Notes: generated by a model from the letters alone, not told the origin. A DNA stretch of 64,000 nucleotides from Microlunatus speluncae (GCF_009299835.1 NZ_VKCZ01000020.1:1-64000), one strand, 5' to 3'; positions 26,082 through 34,539 are shown, counted from the stretch's first letter. A program made the numbers and translations.

Positions 26082-26714
26082 GGATCCCCACTCCGCCCGA
26101 AACCGACCCATCGGTCCTCGACCCCCGCCCCCACTCGCCCACCGACTGTGCCGTTTGCCGGCTCTCCACGCGCCGAGTGGACGGGAAACGTCCCACTCGA
26201 TGCTCGCCAGAACGCGCCGAGACCCGGCCACGTAGCCTCGACCCCACCCAGTGCGGGTCCGCGGACAGCTCGTAGACCCCGCCGAGGCCAGCGCCGGCCG
26301 CACCGAGACGCCCACCGACCCGGCCGGACACAGCCTCGCCCGATCCCCGATGCAGGCGGGGCACGCCCAGTCCCGATCGGCCGACATCCGGCGGACCACC
26401 GCGCCGCGCCAAGGCGCCGGCAGCCGCCATACCCGAGACGCCCACCGCCGGACCGGACGCAACCTCGCCCGAGCCCTGGCCAGACACCACGGCACGGCAC
26501 GGCGAGTGTGACGTTTCCCGGCTTCCCGGGCCCGGCGAGGGCGGGAAACGTCCCACTCGATGCTCGCCCGGTCGCGTCAGGACCTGCGGCCGGGCGAGGC
26601 CGGCATCTTCCGACCAAGATCGTCGGTCCACCGGACCGGCCGCACCCGTCCCCAAGACCACCCGGCGCTCACGTACGTCCATCAAGGCGGGTGGGCGGTG
26701 GTGCCCATCGAGGG
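26082..26714. other. 633-bp spacer between the YkoE-like and ECF A-A-T genes, with direct repeats and hairpins
   Basis: No gene is supported here although frames stay open. Two hairpins share an arm and the downstream word ATGCTCGCC: 26174-26199 and 26513-26559 (CGAGTGTGACGTTTCCCG paired with CGGGAAACGTCCCACTCG, one mismatch). Between them, on the minus strand, two diverged direct repeats occur around GTGGGCGTCTCGG. The spacer separates two genes that should be cotranscribed, so it is presumably transcribed as an untranslated segment. Confidence 0.5.
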
Positions 26715-27341
26715 TCAGATCCGGTGGGCGGCGGCGCGTTCGCGGCCCGGCGGGAAGGGGGCGAGGACGCCGGTGGCGGTGAGGGCCTTGACCAGGGCCA
26801 GGCCGACCAGACCGCCGAGCAGGGCACCGGAGATCATCATGGCGACGCCGTAGATCAGCACGTAGCCGACGGCCCACTCCTGGTAGTAGGTGAGCCATTC
26901 GTACGGCGTCTCCAGCAGGCCGGCGAGCAGCCCGCCGAGCATGGCCGACAGCGCGGTGAAGCGCCGGTAGCCGAAGATCAGCAGGCCGAGCTCGACGCCG
27001 ATCCCCTGGAACAGCCCGGAGCCCAGGGTGCTGATGCCCCACTGCCCACCCAGCAGCGGTTCGACGCTGGCGCCGACCAGCATCGCCAGCAACGCCGCCC
27101 CCGGGCGCCGGATGATCAGCCCGCCGACGACGGCCGGCAGCCACCAGAATCCGCCGAGCAGGCCACCCAGCGGAGGCAGGGCGAGGAAGAGTGGTTGGGT
27201 CAGGTTGGTCACCTGCGCCCAGCCGATGAAGGCGATGCCGAACGCGACGCCGATCATCACCGCGGTGATCAGGTCGACGGTACGCCAGCGCAGCAGTGGC
27301 CCGGTGGCCAGGTGCGGATCCGCCGAAGCTTCGGTGGTCAT
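26715..27341 (-). CDS. ykoE: ECF transporter S component, YkoE family (thiamine/HMP binding)
   Basis: 208 residues with about five to six membrane helices. The sequence from LITAVMIGVAFGIAFIGWAQ through GLLGGFWWLPAVVGGLI to ETPYEWLTYYQEWAVGY is typical of YkoE, the substrate-binding component of the YkoEDC ECF transporter. ATG 27341 is preferred over 27347 because GGAAGGA is then at proper spacing. The TPP riboswitch immediately upstream supports thiamine or hydroxymethylpyrimidine as substrate. Energised by the A-A-T fusion downstream. Confidence 0.85.
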   Translation of the reverse strand: MTTEASADPHLATGPLLRWRTVDLITAVMIGVAFGIAFIGWAQVTNLTQPLFLALPPLGGLLGGFWWLPAVVGGLIIRRPGAALLAMLVGASVEPLLGGQWGISTLGSGLFQGIGVELGLLIFGYRRFTALSAMLGGLLAGLLETPYEWLTYYQEWAVGYVLIYGVAMMISGALLGGLVGLALVKALTATGVLAPFPPGRERAAAHRI

Positions 27342-27409
27342 GATCATTTTCCTTCCAGTCTCGTGGAAGGGAAGCCGAGACGGATCGCTCCGTCGCGGCT
27401 CGAGATGGC

Positions 27410-27503
27410 CCGACTCCCTACGCCGGTGTCAACCGGATCAGGTTCGAGGGTCTGCGATCTGTCGCACTCTCAGCGCCCCAGGTGCGGCGCTCCCCTGTCG
27501 TTC
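27410..27503 (-). promoter_or_regulatory. TPP riboswitch (THI element)
   Basis: Read on the minus strand, the conserved parts appear in order: GGGGAGC, GCTGAGAGTGCG, ACCCTCGAACCTGATCCGG, TTGACACCGGCG and TAGGGAG. These are the P2-P3 (pyrimidine-sensing) and P4-P5 (pyrophosphate-sensing) arms of the TPP aptamer. It lies about 70 bp before the YkoE start and should shut off the transporter when thiamine pyrophosphate is abundant, probably by hiding the Shine-Dalgarno. Confidence 0.93.
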
Positions 27504-27686
27504 ACCGCAACGATAACTCGCCGCCGCCGAACCGGGCGGGTCGGAGCCGGAGGTCCGGCCGCTGAGACTGTCCGAAAGTGATTCCCGAATCGGGTTCCGG
27601 TCAGCCCACCGGCTGGGTAATCTGAATCCTTCGGCTGCGGGTCGACTCCGGGTCCCGTGATCGAAAACTTTGCGTCAGCACCAGCT

Positions 27687-27720
27687 TGACAACGGACGTC
27701 GATCGGGGACGTTCGCCGTT
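27687..27720 (+). promoter_or_regulatory. Conserved leader motif, copy 1 (dyad AACGG...CCGTT)
   Basis: A 29-base block beginning TGACAACGGACGTC is identical to 28903-28931 in front of the paralogous next gene, while flanking DNA differs. It is a bulged dyad: AACGGACGTC pairs with GACGTTCG(C)CCGTT around GATCGGG. It ends about 58 bp before the GTG start, so it is either an operator near the promoter or a structured 5' leader shared by the two genes. Confidence 0.5.
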
Positions 27721-27772
27721 GCAGCACGTACCGCGCCGGGGGCCCGAAGGCGTGGTGAGGAGGTCCTACTCG

Positions 27773-28687
27773 GTGTCAGGCCGACCCGCAGCCTCGTCCG
27801 ATCCATCCACCAGCCCACGGCGGGCGACCGCTCCGCCGAAAGACCCCCCAGGGCCCCTCAGACCTTTGTTCAGATCCACCGGCCTCCGCCGGCTGTTGGT
27901 GATCGGCGCCGGCTTCGGCCTGTCCCTGGCCATCAGTTCGACCGCGGTGCTCGGCAACCAGGGATCGATCACCTCACCGGAGGCGCCCGGCAGCCGGGTC
28001 ATCATCCCCGGCGTCTGGAAGGCCGGCGCCGAGCCGCCGAGCAAGAGCGAGACCGACCGGCAGGCCGCCGAACGGCAGCGACAGCTGGAGCAGGCCCGCC
28101 GCGAGGCCGAAGACCGCAGCCGGCAGTCCGACCATCCCGGAGTCGGCATCCTGCTCGACCCCGGCCCCACTCCGACCGAACCACCCGCGCCGACCGAGCC
28201 CGCGCCAACGCCGCCCGCCGACGAGCAGCAGCCGCCGGCTCCGGACGACACCAACGATCCGCCGGTACGCCAGCCGGAGCGGAGCCCGCAGGGCACGGTC
28301 GACGAGCCGAAGCCTTCCGCCGACGAACCGCCGCCCAGCAAGGAGCCGAAGCGGGTCGCGCCGACCAAGAAGCCGCGCGCGACCGAGCAGCCACCCAAGC
28401 AGCCCGAGCCGGCCCCGCCGACCAAGGAACCGACCCGGCAGCCGAAGCCGCCGAAGGAACCGGAACCGACCAAGAAGCCCGAGCCGACCAGCCGGCCGAC
28501 GGATGATCCCGAGCCGACCAAGAAGCCCGAGCCCACCAAGGAACCGACGAAGCGGCCGGAGCCGACCAAGGAACCGACCACGAAACCGACCAAGCCGCCG
28601 ACCAAGACCCCGAAGCCGCCGAAGCCCGGCGACGACGATGATCGCGAGTGCAAGATCATCGATCTGCTCGGCCTGGTCTGCATCTGA
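27773..28687 (+). CDS. Membrane-anchored Pro-rich protein, paralogue 1 (C-terminal CKIIDLLGLVCI)
   Basis: 304 residues from GTG 27773, chosen because GAGGAGGT lies just before it and the same layout is found in the paralogue at 28992; the upstream frame is leader. A cytoplasmic basic N-terminus is followed by one helix (about 40-62, LLVIGAGFGLSLAISSTAVL), a short charged helix (RQAAERQRQLEQARREAEDR) and a long Pro/Lys/Glu linker with EPTKKPEPT-type repeats. It ends in an acidic DDDDRE and the dodecapeptide CKIIDLLGLVCI. The last segment is identical in the next gene. The linker would span the wall; the Cys pair could form a small loop. Family not recognised. Confidence 0.65.
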   Translation: MSGRPAASSDPSTSPRRATAPPKDPPGPLRPLFRSTGLRRLLVIGAGFGLSLAISSTAVLGNQGSITSPEAPGSRVIIPGVWKAGAEPPSKSETDRQAAERQRQLEQARREAEDRSRQSDHPGVGILLDPGPTPTEPPAPTEPAPTPPADEQQPPAPDDTNDPPVRQPERSPQGTVDEPKPSADEPPPSKEPKRVAPTKKPRATEQPPKQPEPAPPTKEPTRQPKPPKEPEPTKKPEPTSRPTDDPEPTKKPEPTKEPTKRPEPTKEPTTKPTKPPTKTPKPPKPGDDDDRECKIIDLLGLVCI

Positions 28688-28691
28688 CCCG

Positions 28692-28759
28692 AAGCCGACT
28701 TGTAGCGGCTGAGCGCTATGTGGTCCAGGCACGTGGGCCCGGCCGCTACAAGTCGGCTT
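28692..28759. terminator. Perfect 18-bp stem-loop after paralogue 1
   Basis: Arms AAGCCGACTTGTAGCGGC (28692-28709) and its exact complement (28742-28759) enclose 32 bases. It begins five bases after the stop codon. TTTGATCTTGGGG follows, so no long U-tract. Probably a transcription terminator that separates the two paralogues. Confidence 0.6.
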
Positions 28760-28902
28760 TGATCTTGGGGAACCTGAGGCCCACCGCAGGACAAGATCAA
28801 GATTTCTTGAAGCCGGTTCCCCCGAGACCCGCCCGCTCAGTAGCCTTGGCGCGTCGCCGAATCGGTTCAATGATTCGCACGTGTAAGTGGTTCAGCCAAG
28901 TC

Positions 28903-28937
28903 TGACAACGGACGTCGATCGGGGACGTTCGGCCGTT
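28903..28937 (+). promoter_or_regulatory. Conserved leader motif, copy 2
   Basis: The same 29-base block as at 27687-27715, again followed by a CCGTT that closes the dyad (GTTCGGCCGTTGG). It ends about 60 bp before the GTG start of paralogue 2. Equal sequence and nearly equal spacing to the start in both genes argue for a shared regulatory role and not chance duplication alone. Confidence 0.5.
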
Positions 28938-28991
28938 GGAACAGATTCCCGCGTCGGGGGGCCCGATGGCGCGGTGGAGGAGGTCCACTTC

Positions 28992-29783
28992 GTGCCAGGC
29001 CGAGCTGCGTTCCCACCGGACAGTTCAGATCAGCCACGGCGCGCCCTGCGGCGGCCAACGAACGGTTCCCCCGATCGCCCGGGCTTCCTCGCGCGGACCG
29101 GCGGGCTCCGCGGACTCCTGTTGATGTGCGCCGGGTTCGGGTTGACCCTCGCCATCGGCACCACCACGGTGCTCTACCAGTACCAGCCTGACTCCGCCGC
29201 CGGCAGTGACATCATCGCGCCGGCCGGCTGGGGCGAACCCGAGGCCGAAGCGGACCACTCCAAGGCGGCCCGCCGGGCCGCGGAGCGCCAAGCCGCGCTG
29301 GATGAGGCCCGCCGCGCGGCCGACCGGAGTCAGCGGTCGAACACACCGGGGACCCCCTCGAGTACGGCCGGGAACGAAGATCAACAGGAACCCGACGACA
29401 ACGAGGGGCCGCCGGTCGGGAAGCTGTCGCAGAGCCCGCAGGGCCACGGCGAACCGGACGGGGACGACGACCACACCGCGCCGCCGGAGGATCCCGAACC
29501 GACCAAGGAGCCGCGGCAGAGCAAGGATCCGGAGCCGACGAAGGATCCGGAGCCGACCCGGCCCGCACCGTCCAAGGAAGCCGGCTCGCCGCCCGTGCCC
29601 ACCGAGGAGCCGGCGCCGAGCAGCACGCCGCCGCGGCCGCCGACGCCGTCGGCCGGTCCGTCCGGAGATCCCACTCCGACACCGTCGGCGACGCCGTCCG
29701 GATCCTCGCGGCCGGGCGAGGAGGATGACGAGGACGAGCGGGACTGCAAGATCATCGACCTGCTCGGCCTGGTCTGCATCTGA
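28992..29783 (+). CDS. Membrane-anchored Pro-rich protein, paralogue 2 (C-terminal CKIIDLLGLVCI)
   Basis: 263 residues from GTG 28992 with GGAGGAGGT just upstream. Same plan as the preceding gene: basic N-terminus, one helix (about 38-60, LLLMCAGFGLTLAIGTTTVL), a charged helix (RRAAERQAALDEARRAADRS), a conserved block (GPPVGKLSQSPQG against DPPVRQPERSPQG), a Pro-rich linker with DPEPTKDPEPT repeats, an acidic stretch and the identical end CKIIDLLGLVCI. The linkers differ strongly while the last 12 residues are invariant, so the C-terminus is under constraint. Function unknown. Confidence 0.65.
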   Translation: MPGRAAFPPDSSDQPRRALRRPTNGSPDRPGFLARTGGLRGLLLMCAGFGLTLAIGTTTVLYQYQPDSAAGSDIIAPAGWGEPEAEADHSKAARRAAERQAALDEARRAADRSQRSNTPGTPSSTAGNEDQQEPDDNEGPPVGKLSQSPQGHGEPDGDDDHTAPPEDPEPTKEPRQSKDPEPTKDPEPTRPAPSKEAGSPPVPTEEPAPSSTPPRPPTPSAGPSGDPTPTPSATPSGSSRPGEEDDEDERDCKIIDLLGLVCI

Positions 29784-29794
29784 TCACCACCCCC

Positions 29795-29848
29795 GAAACC
29801 TGAAACGAGCCTGTCGAGGAGATCCTCGGCAGGCTCGTTTGAGGTTTC
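29795..29848. terminator. Bidirectional terminator hairpin between convergent genes
   Basis: A stem of about 25 bp: GAAACCT-G-AAACGAGCCTG... pairs with ...CAGGCTCGTTT-G-AGGTTTC, with one internal G/G and one G-T pair and a two-base loop. It fills the 69-bp gap between paralogue 2 and the minus-strand manD gene and would terminate both. Confidence 0.75.
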
Positions 29849-29852
29849 AAGA

Positions 29853-31091
29853 TCACCAGTCGTGCACGGTCCCGTCGGCCAACCGGTTGTAGGGCAGATA
29901 GGCCGTCTGGTACGGATACTTGCCGGCCTCGTCCACGTCCAGCTCGACGCCGATCCCCGGCTGATCACCCGGGTGCAGGTAGCCGTCCTCGAAGGTGAAC
30001 GACTGCTTGAAGGTCCGGTTGGTGGCGTCGCCGTGCTTCATGTACTCCTGGATCCCGAAGTTGTGGATCGCAAGATCAAGATGCAGGGCGGCGGCCATGC
30101 CGACCGGTGAGATGTCGGTCGGGCCGTGGATGCCGGACTTGATCTGATACTGCGCGGCGAATTCCAAGATCTTCTTCAGGTGGGTGACGCCGCCGGTGTG
30201 GGTGACCGCACTGCGGACGTAGTCGATCAACTGCTCGCTGATCAAGCCCTGGTAGTCCCAGACGGTGTTGAACACCTCGCCGATCGCCAGCGGCGTCGTG
30301 GTGTGCTCGCGGACCAGGCGCAGCGCCTGCTGGTTCTCCGCCGGCGTGCAGTCCTCGAGCCAGAACAGGTCGTACGGCTCCAGCGCCTTGCCCAGCTTGG
30401 CCGCCTGGATCGGCGTCATCCGGTGATGGCCGTCGTGCAGCAGCGGCAACTCCGGGCCGAACTCGCCCCGCACCGCCTCGAAGACGGTCGGCAGGTGGCG
30501 CAGGTAGGACCGGGTGTCCCAGTCCTCCTCGGCCGGGCGCAGGGCCCGCTGAGCCGGCTCGTAGTCGTACCGCTTGCCCTCGTTGCCGGGCTGGGTGACG
30601 TTGGCCGCGACGCCGTAGATCGACTTCAGGCCGGGCACGCCGGTCTGGATCCGGATCGCCCGATATCCCTGCTCCTGATGGGATCGGACGCTGTCGAACA
30701 GCGCCTCGGTGTCCTTGCCGCTGGCGTGACCGTAGGCCAGGATGCCCTCCCGGCTGGCGCCGCCGAGCAGCTGGTAGAGCGGCAGCCCGACCGACTTCGC
30801 CTTGATGTCCCACAGCGCCACGTCGACCGCGGCGATCGCGGCCATGGTGACCGGGCCGCGACGCCAGTAGGCGCTGCGGTAGAGGAACTGCCAGGTGTCC
30901 TCGATCCGGCTGGCGTCCCGGTCGATCAGCAGCGGCACGACGTGCTCGCTCAGATACGACGCCACCGCGAGCTCACGGCCGTTCAGCGTGCCGTCGCCGA
31001 TCCCGGTGATCCCGTCGTCGGTGGTCAGTTTCAGGGTGACGAAGTTGCGGTCCGGCGAGGTGACGATCACCTCGGCGCGTTCGATCTTCAC
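29853..31091 (-). CDS. manD: D-mannonate dehydratase (ManD/RspA, enolase superfamily)
   Basis: 412 residues of the mandelate racemase/enolase superfamily, closest in appearance to ManD (RspA): a capping domain (about 1-115) and a barrel. GYRAIRIQTGVPGLKSIYGV is characteristic of ManD. Metal and acid/base sites are in HDGHHRMTP, WLEDCTP and GEVFN. Dehydrates D-mannonate to 2-keto-3-deoxygluconate in glucuronate breakdown. The start overlaps the stop of the UxuB-like gene by 4 bp, so the pair forms a pathway unit. Some family members act on other sugar acids or have low activity. Confidence 0.82.
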   Translation of the reverse strand: MKIERAEVIVTSPDRNFVTLKLTTDDGITGIGDGTLNGRELAVASYLSEHVVPLLIDRDASRIEDTWQFLYRSAYWRRGPVTMAAIAAVDVALWDIKAKSVGLPLYQLLGGASREGILAYGHASGKDTEALFDSVRSHQEQGYRAIRIQTGVPGLKSIYGVAANVTQPGNEGKRYDYEPAQRALRPAEEDWDTRSYLRHLPTVFEAVRGEFGPELPLLHDGHHRMTPIQAAKLGKALEPYDLFWLEDCTPAENQQALRLVREHTTTPLAIGEVFNTVWDYQGLISEQLIDYVRSAVTHTGGVTHLKKILEFAAQYQIKSGIHGPTDISPVGMAAALHLDLAIHNFGIQEYMKHGDATNRTFKQSFTFEDGYLHPGDQPGIGVELDVDEAGKYPYQTAYLPYNRLADGTVHDW

Positions 31092-32413
31092 GACGGTGTC
31101 TCTCCTGTGGTGTGTAGCTCGGTCAGCCGGGCTTCGGTGTCCCGGGCAAGGTGATTATCGTCGGCCGCCTCCGGGCCGAGCACGGCCAGGGCCAGCCGGA
31201 CCCGGTCGGCGTCGCCGGCCGCTCCGGCCAGGGCGGTGATCAACTCGACGGCGCCGGCGTCCTTGACCAGGTCGGTCTGCAGGTGGCAGATCCAGGCCGC
31301 GACGGCCAGCGGCAGCGCGGCTCCATGATCAAGTCCGGCCGACCGGCGGTGCCGGTACACGTCACCGAACCGGACCGGGAACTTCTGCGAGCCGTCGGCG
31401 GCGATCTGGGCCAGCCGGTGCTGGATCCGCGGATTGCCGAACCGGTCGCGCAGGGCGGCCGTCGCGGCGTCGATCTCGGCCTGCTTGAACGGCAGCACGG
31501 CGGCGGCGTCCCGCCACGCGTCCTCCATCGCCGCGACACAAACCGGATCGGCCATCGTCTCGGCGATCGTGCTCAGCCCGCGCTGCAGGCCGAGATAGGC
31601 CAGCAGGGAGTGAGCGCCGTTGAGCAGCCACAGCTTGCGCTGTTCGTACGGTTGCACGTCGGCCACGAACCGGACGCCGGCGACGTCCCAGGCCGGGCGT
31701 CCGGCCGGGAAGTCGCCCGCGATCACCCACTCGCTGAACGGCTCGGTGATCACCGGCGCGCGATCGTCCCAGCCGGACAGCTCCTTGGCCACGACAAGAT
31801 CATCGGCCGTTGTCGCCGGGGTGATCCGGTCCACCATGCTGGACGGGAAGGTGACCGATCCGGCGACCCAGTCGGCGAAGTCAGCACCAAGATCACCGGC
31901 GAGCTCCAGCACCCGCCCGCGCAGCATGGTGCCGTTGTCGGTCAGGTTATCGCAGCACAGCACGGCGATCGGCGCGCCGCCGGAGCGGTGCCGGCCGCGC
32001 AGGCCGTCGACGATCCGGGCCGGGACCGAGATCCCGGCCTCGCCGGCCGCCAGTCGCTGCCGGTCCTGATCATCGATCAGGTACGCGGCCTCGGTCACCG
32101 TGGTCGTCAGCACCGAGATCTGATCATCGGCCAGCACCGACCGCCAGGATTCATGATCACCACCCGGCAGCGCCGCCGCGTGAGTCTCGATCATGGTCGC
32201 ATGATCACCGTCGGCGGCCCGCTCGATCAACGTGTACCGGCCGTCCTGATCACTCAGGATCCGAGCCAGCTCGACCTGGCGACCGGTGAAGGCTGTGATC
32301 AGCCAGGGATCGCCCGACTGATCAAGGTTGGCCCGGTGGGTGTACCAGGCCTGGTGGGCGCGGTGGAACGCGCCCAGTCCGAGGTGTGCCAGTCGCGCGT
32401 TGACCTGGGTCAT
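31088..32413 (-). CDS. uxuB: Fructuronate reductase / mannitol dehydrogenase family
   Basis: 441 residues of the long-chain mannitol dehydrogenase family. The N-terminal Rossmann entry AHLGLGAFHRAHQAWY (about 9-24) and C-terminal block with NGAHSLLAYLG, which includes the KxxxxN...H catalytic region, fit UxuB. Together with ManD it would convert fructuronate to mannonate (NADH) and on to KDG. Translationally coupled to manD (ATGA overlap). Mannitol or arabinitol dehydrogenase activity cannot be excluded by sequence alone. The gene is unusually rich in TGATCA hexamers. Confidence 0.78.
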   Translation of the reverse strand: MTQVNARLAHLGLGAFHRAHQAWYTHRANLDQSGDPWLITAFTGRQVELARILSDQDGRYTLIERAADGDHATMIETHAAALPGGDHESWRSVLADDQISVLTTTVTEAAYLIDDQDRQRLAAGEAGISVPARIVDGLRGRHRSGGAPIAVLCCDNLTDNGTMLRGRVLELAGDLGADFADWVAGSVTFPSSMVDRITPATTADDLVVAKELSGWDDRAPVITEPFSEWVIAGDFPAGRPAWDVAGVRFVADVQPYEQRKLWLLNGAHSLLAYLGLQRGLSTIAETMADPVCVAAMEDAWRDAAAVLPFKQAEIDAATAALRDRFGNPRIQHRLAQIAADGSQKFPVRFGDVYRHRRSAGLDHGAALPLAVAAWICHLQTDLVKDAGAVELITALAGAAGDADRVRLALAVLGPEAADDNHLARDTEARLTELHTTGETPS

Positions 32414-32436
32414 CGGATGGTCATGATCGGGCTCAG

Positions 32437-32460
32437 CCCTTCGACAGGCTCAGGGAACGG
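32437..32460. repeat. TTCGACAGGCTCAGG-type dispersed repeat
   Basis: CCCTTCGACAGGCTCAGGGA lies in the 61-bp gap between the UxuB-like and oxidoreductase genes, within what is probably one operon. Same family as the copies at 10862, 34592 and others. Confidence 0.7.
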
Positions 32461-32474
32461 ATCAGGCAACGTCA

Positions 32475-33677
32475 TCACGAAGCTGCTTCGACCTCGACCG
32501 GCCGGCCCTTGATCACGGGCTCGACGTCGTCGTACTTGCCGTGCAGCACGTCATCGAAGGCGACCGGCTGGCCGAGGGTCGCCGAGACGTAGATCGACCG
32601 TACCAGGGCCAGCGACAGCAGCGCCTCCTGGGTGTCGACCAACGGGCGACCGCCGTCCTTGATCGCCGCGGCGATGTCGTCGTACTGACGCAGATGGCCG
32701 GCCAGGAAGGAGTTCGGGTCGTTGCGGCTGCCGGAGAACTCGTCCTCGGCCTTGCTCGCCTGCTCGGCCTGATTGCCGCGGGACTTGGCGCTGCGCAGGT
32801 TGGCGTCCACCTCGCCGTCGCCGGCGTGCAGATACTTCAGCTCATCGTTGTCGATGATCGCCGAGCCGAGCGAGCCGTGCACCTGGAGTCGGACGGTCAG
32901 GCCCGGGTAGGCGGCCGTGGTCAGGTGCAGCGCCGCCAGCGCGCCGGACTCGAACCTGATCGTCGCCGTCGCGGTGTCCTCGATCTCGATCCGCTCGTGC
33001 GCCAACTGCGCCGTGTGGGCGAAGATCTCGACCGGCCGGCCGAGGAACCAGCGCAGCAGGTCGACGGTGTGCACACCCTGGTTCATCACGGCGCCGCCGC
33101 CGTCCAGCGCCCAGGTGCCGCGCCAGTCCCCGGAGTCGTAGTAGGCCTGGCTGCGGAACCAGGCCATGCTCGCCATCGCCGAGGTGACGGTGCCGAGCTT
33201 CTTCTCCTCGATGATCTTGCGGACCACCTGGCTGCCCGGGTCGAACCGGTGCTGGCTGATCACGCTGACCACCTGTCCGCGCTCCTCGGCCGCCTCGACC
33301 AGCCGCCCGAACTCGACGCCGTGCTGCACGCTGACGTCCAGCGGCTTCTCGATCACCAGGTGCACGCCGGCGGCCAGGCACTCCTCGGCCTGGTCCAGGT
33401 GCAGCCCGCTCGGGGTGCAGATCGCGGCCACGTCGGCACCGGCGGCGAGCGCATCGGCGATGCTGCCGTACGACGTCGGCCGGTCGGCACCCTCGGCGAC
33501 GACGACCTCGGCCACCCGCTCCATCGCCGCCGGGTCGGTGTCGACCAGCCCGGTCACGACGAAGTCCGGGTGCTTGGTCGCCACCAGCGCGTGATGCTTG
33601 CCGATGATGCCGCAGCCGATGATCACGATCCGGCGCTGCCCCGGCGTGGGCGTACTCGAAGCTTCAGGGGCCGTCAT
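32475..33677 (-). CDS. Gfo/Idh/MocA family oxidoreductase
   Basis: 400 residues. N-terminal NAD(P)-binding domain with IIGCGIIGKHH (19-29) and the family EKP motif (110-112, VIEKPLDV), then the C-terminal substrate domain with the usual beta sheet (about 140-340). Such enzymes oxidise or epimerise sugars, inositols or sugar acids. Its start overlaps the stop of the upstream isomerase gene by 14 bp, so the two are coupled. The set isomerase, oxidoreductase, UxuB and ManD suggests uronate or related sugar-acid use. Substrate not determinable. Confidence 0.82.
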   Translation of the reverse strand: MTAPEASSTPTPGQRRIVIIGCGIIGKHHALVATKHPDFVVTGLVDTDPAAMERVAEVVVAEGADRPTSYGSIADALAAGADVAAICTPSGLHLDQAEECLAAGVHLVIEKPLDVSVQHGVEFGRLVEAAEERGQVVSVISQHRFDPGSQVVRKIIEEKKLGTVTSAMASMAWFRSQAYYDSGDWRGTWALDGGGAVMNQGVHTVDLLRWFLGRPVEIFAHTAQLAHERIEIEDTATATIRFESGALAALHLTTAAYPGLTVRLQVHGSLGSAIIDNDELKYLHAGDGEVDANLRSAKSRGNQAEQASKAEDEFSGSRNDPNSFLAGHLRQYDDIAAAIKDGGRPLVDTQEALLSLALVRSIYVSATLGQPVAFDDVLHGKYDDVEPVIKGRPVEVEAAS

Positions 33678-34506
33678 CGAAGATCACTCCTTGGGTGTGG
33701 GTGAGGAAGGCGAAGGCGCGGGCCGCGCGTCCGAACGCGGCCGGCCCGGAGAATCCGCCGAGTTGCCCGGCGATGGCGAGGTGCGGCTCGAGCGAGGCGA
33801 AGCCGTCGAAACCATGATCACGAAGCCCGGCCACGGTCTCGGCGAGCTGGCCGTCACCCTCGCCGGCCGGCGTCACCTGGCCGGTGTCGGCCTTCGCGTC
33901 CTTGACCTGCAGGTAGGCCAGGTGCGGCAGCAGCAGGTCGAAGCCGTCGGTGTAGGGCCGGACGCCGCACTGGACGAAGTTGGCGTTGTCCCAAGCGACC
34001 TTGAGCGCGGACGAGCCGACGCCGGTGATCAGGTCGTGCACCCGGGCCGGCACGTCGCCGTAGATGCCCTTCTCGTTCTCGTGCAGCAACACCAGCCCGG
34101 CCTGTCCGGCCCGCTCCGCCAGTGCCCCGAGGTGATCGATCACCCGGTCCCGGATCGCCTCGACCGCGATCCCTTCGCCCCGGTAGAAGGAGAAGATCCG
34201 GATGAACCCGGCGCCGAGCAGCTGGGCGGCGTTGATCGCGGCATCGAGCCGCTTCAGCTCGGCCTCGATCGGTTCGGCTACGTCGACCTTGCCGATCGGC
34301 GACGCGATCGCCGAGACACCCATCCCGCGTTCGTCGAGAATGATCTTGAGCTGGGACAGTTGATCACCGGACAGCTCGACGATGTTGGTGCCCCAGGCAC
34401 TGCGTACCTCGAGGTGGTTGGCCCCGAGCGCCTGCAGGACCGCGATCTGTACGACCGGGTCGGGGTCGATCTCGTCACCGAAGCCGGACAACGTCCATGT
34501 GGTCAC
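33664..34506 (-). CDS. Sugar phosphate isomerase/epimerase (AP-endonuclease-2-type TIM barrel)
   Basis: 280 residues from a GTG. TIM-barrel isomerase of the IolE/hydroxypyruvate isomerase group: SGFGDEIDPD near the start, metal-site-like HENEKG and AWDNANFVQCG, and ASLEPHLAI at the end. It is the first gene of a four-gene minus-strand operon for sugar-acid catabolism. A LacI-type palindrome lies 34 bp upstream of the start. Exact substrate unknown. Confidence 0.8.
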   Translation of the reverse strand: MTTWTLSGFGDEIDPDPVVQIAVLQALGANHLEVRSAWGTNIVELSGDQLSQLKIILDERGMGVSAIASPIGKVDVAEPIEAELKRLDAAINAAQLLGAGFIRIFSFYRGEGIAVEAIRDRVIDHLGALAERAGQAGLVLLHENEKGIYGDVPARVHDLITGVGSSALKVAWDNANFVQCGVRPYTDGFDLLLPHLAYLQVKDAKADTGQVTPAGEGDGQLAETVAGLRDHGFDGFASLEPHLAIAGQLGGFSGPAAFGRAARAFAFLTHTQGVIFDDGP

Positions 34507-34539
34507 GCTTCCCGACCCTAAGCTGGCGCCGATCCGGAG

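Noticed and set aside
26082..26495. N-terminal extension of the ECF fusion to 26495
   Set aside because: The extension translates hairpin repeats and has no similarity to ATPases; a good ribosome site precedes 26081.
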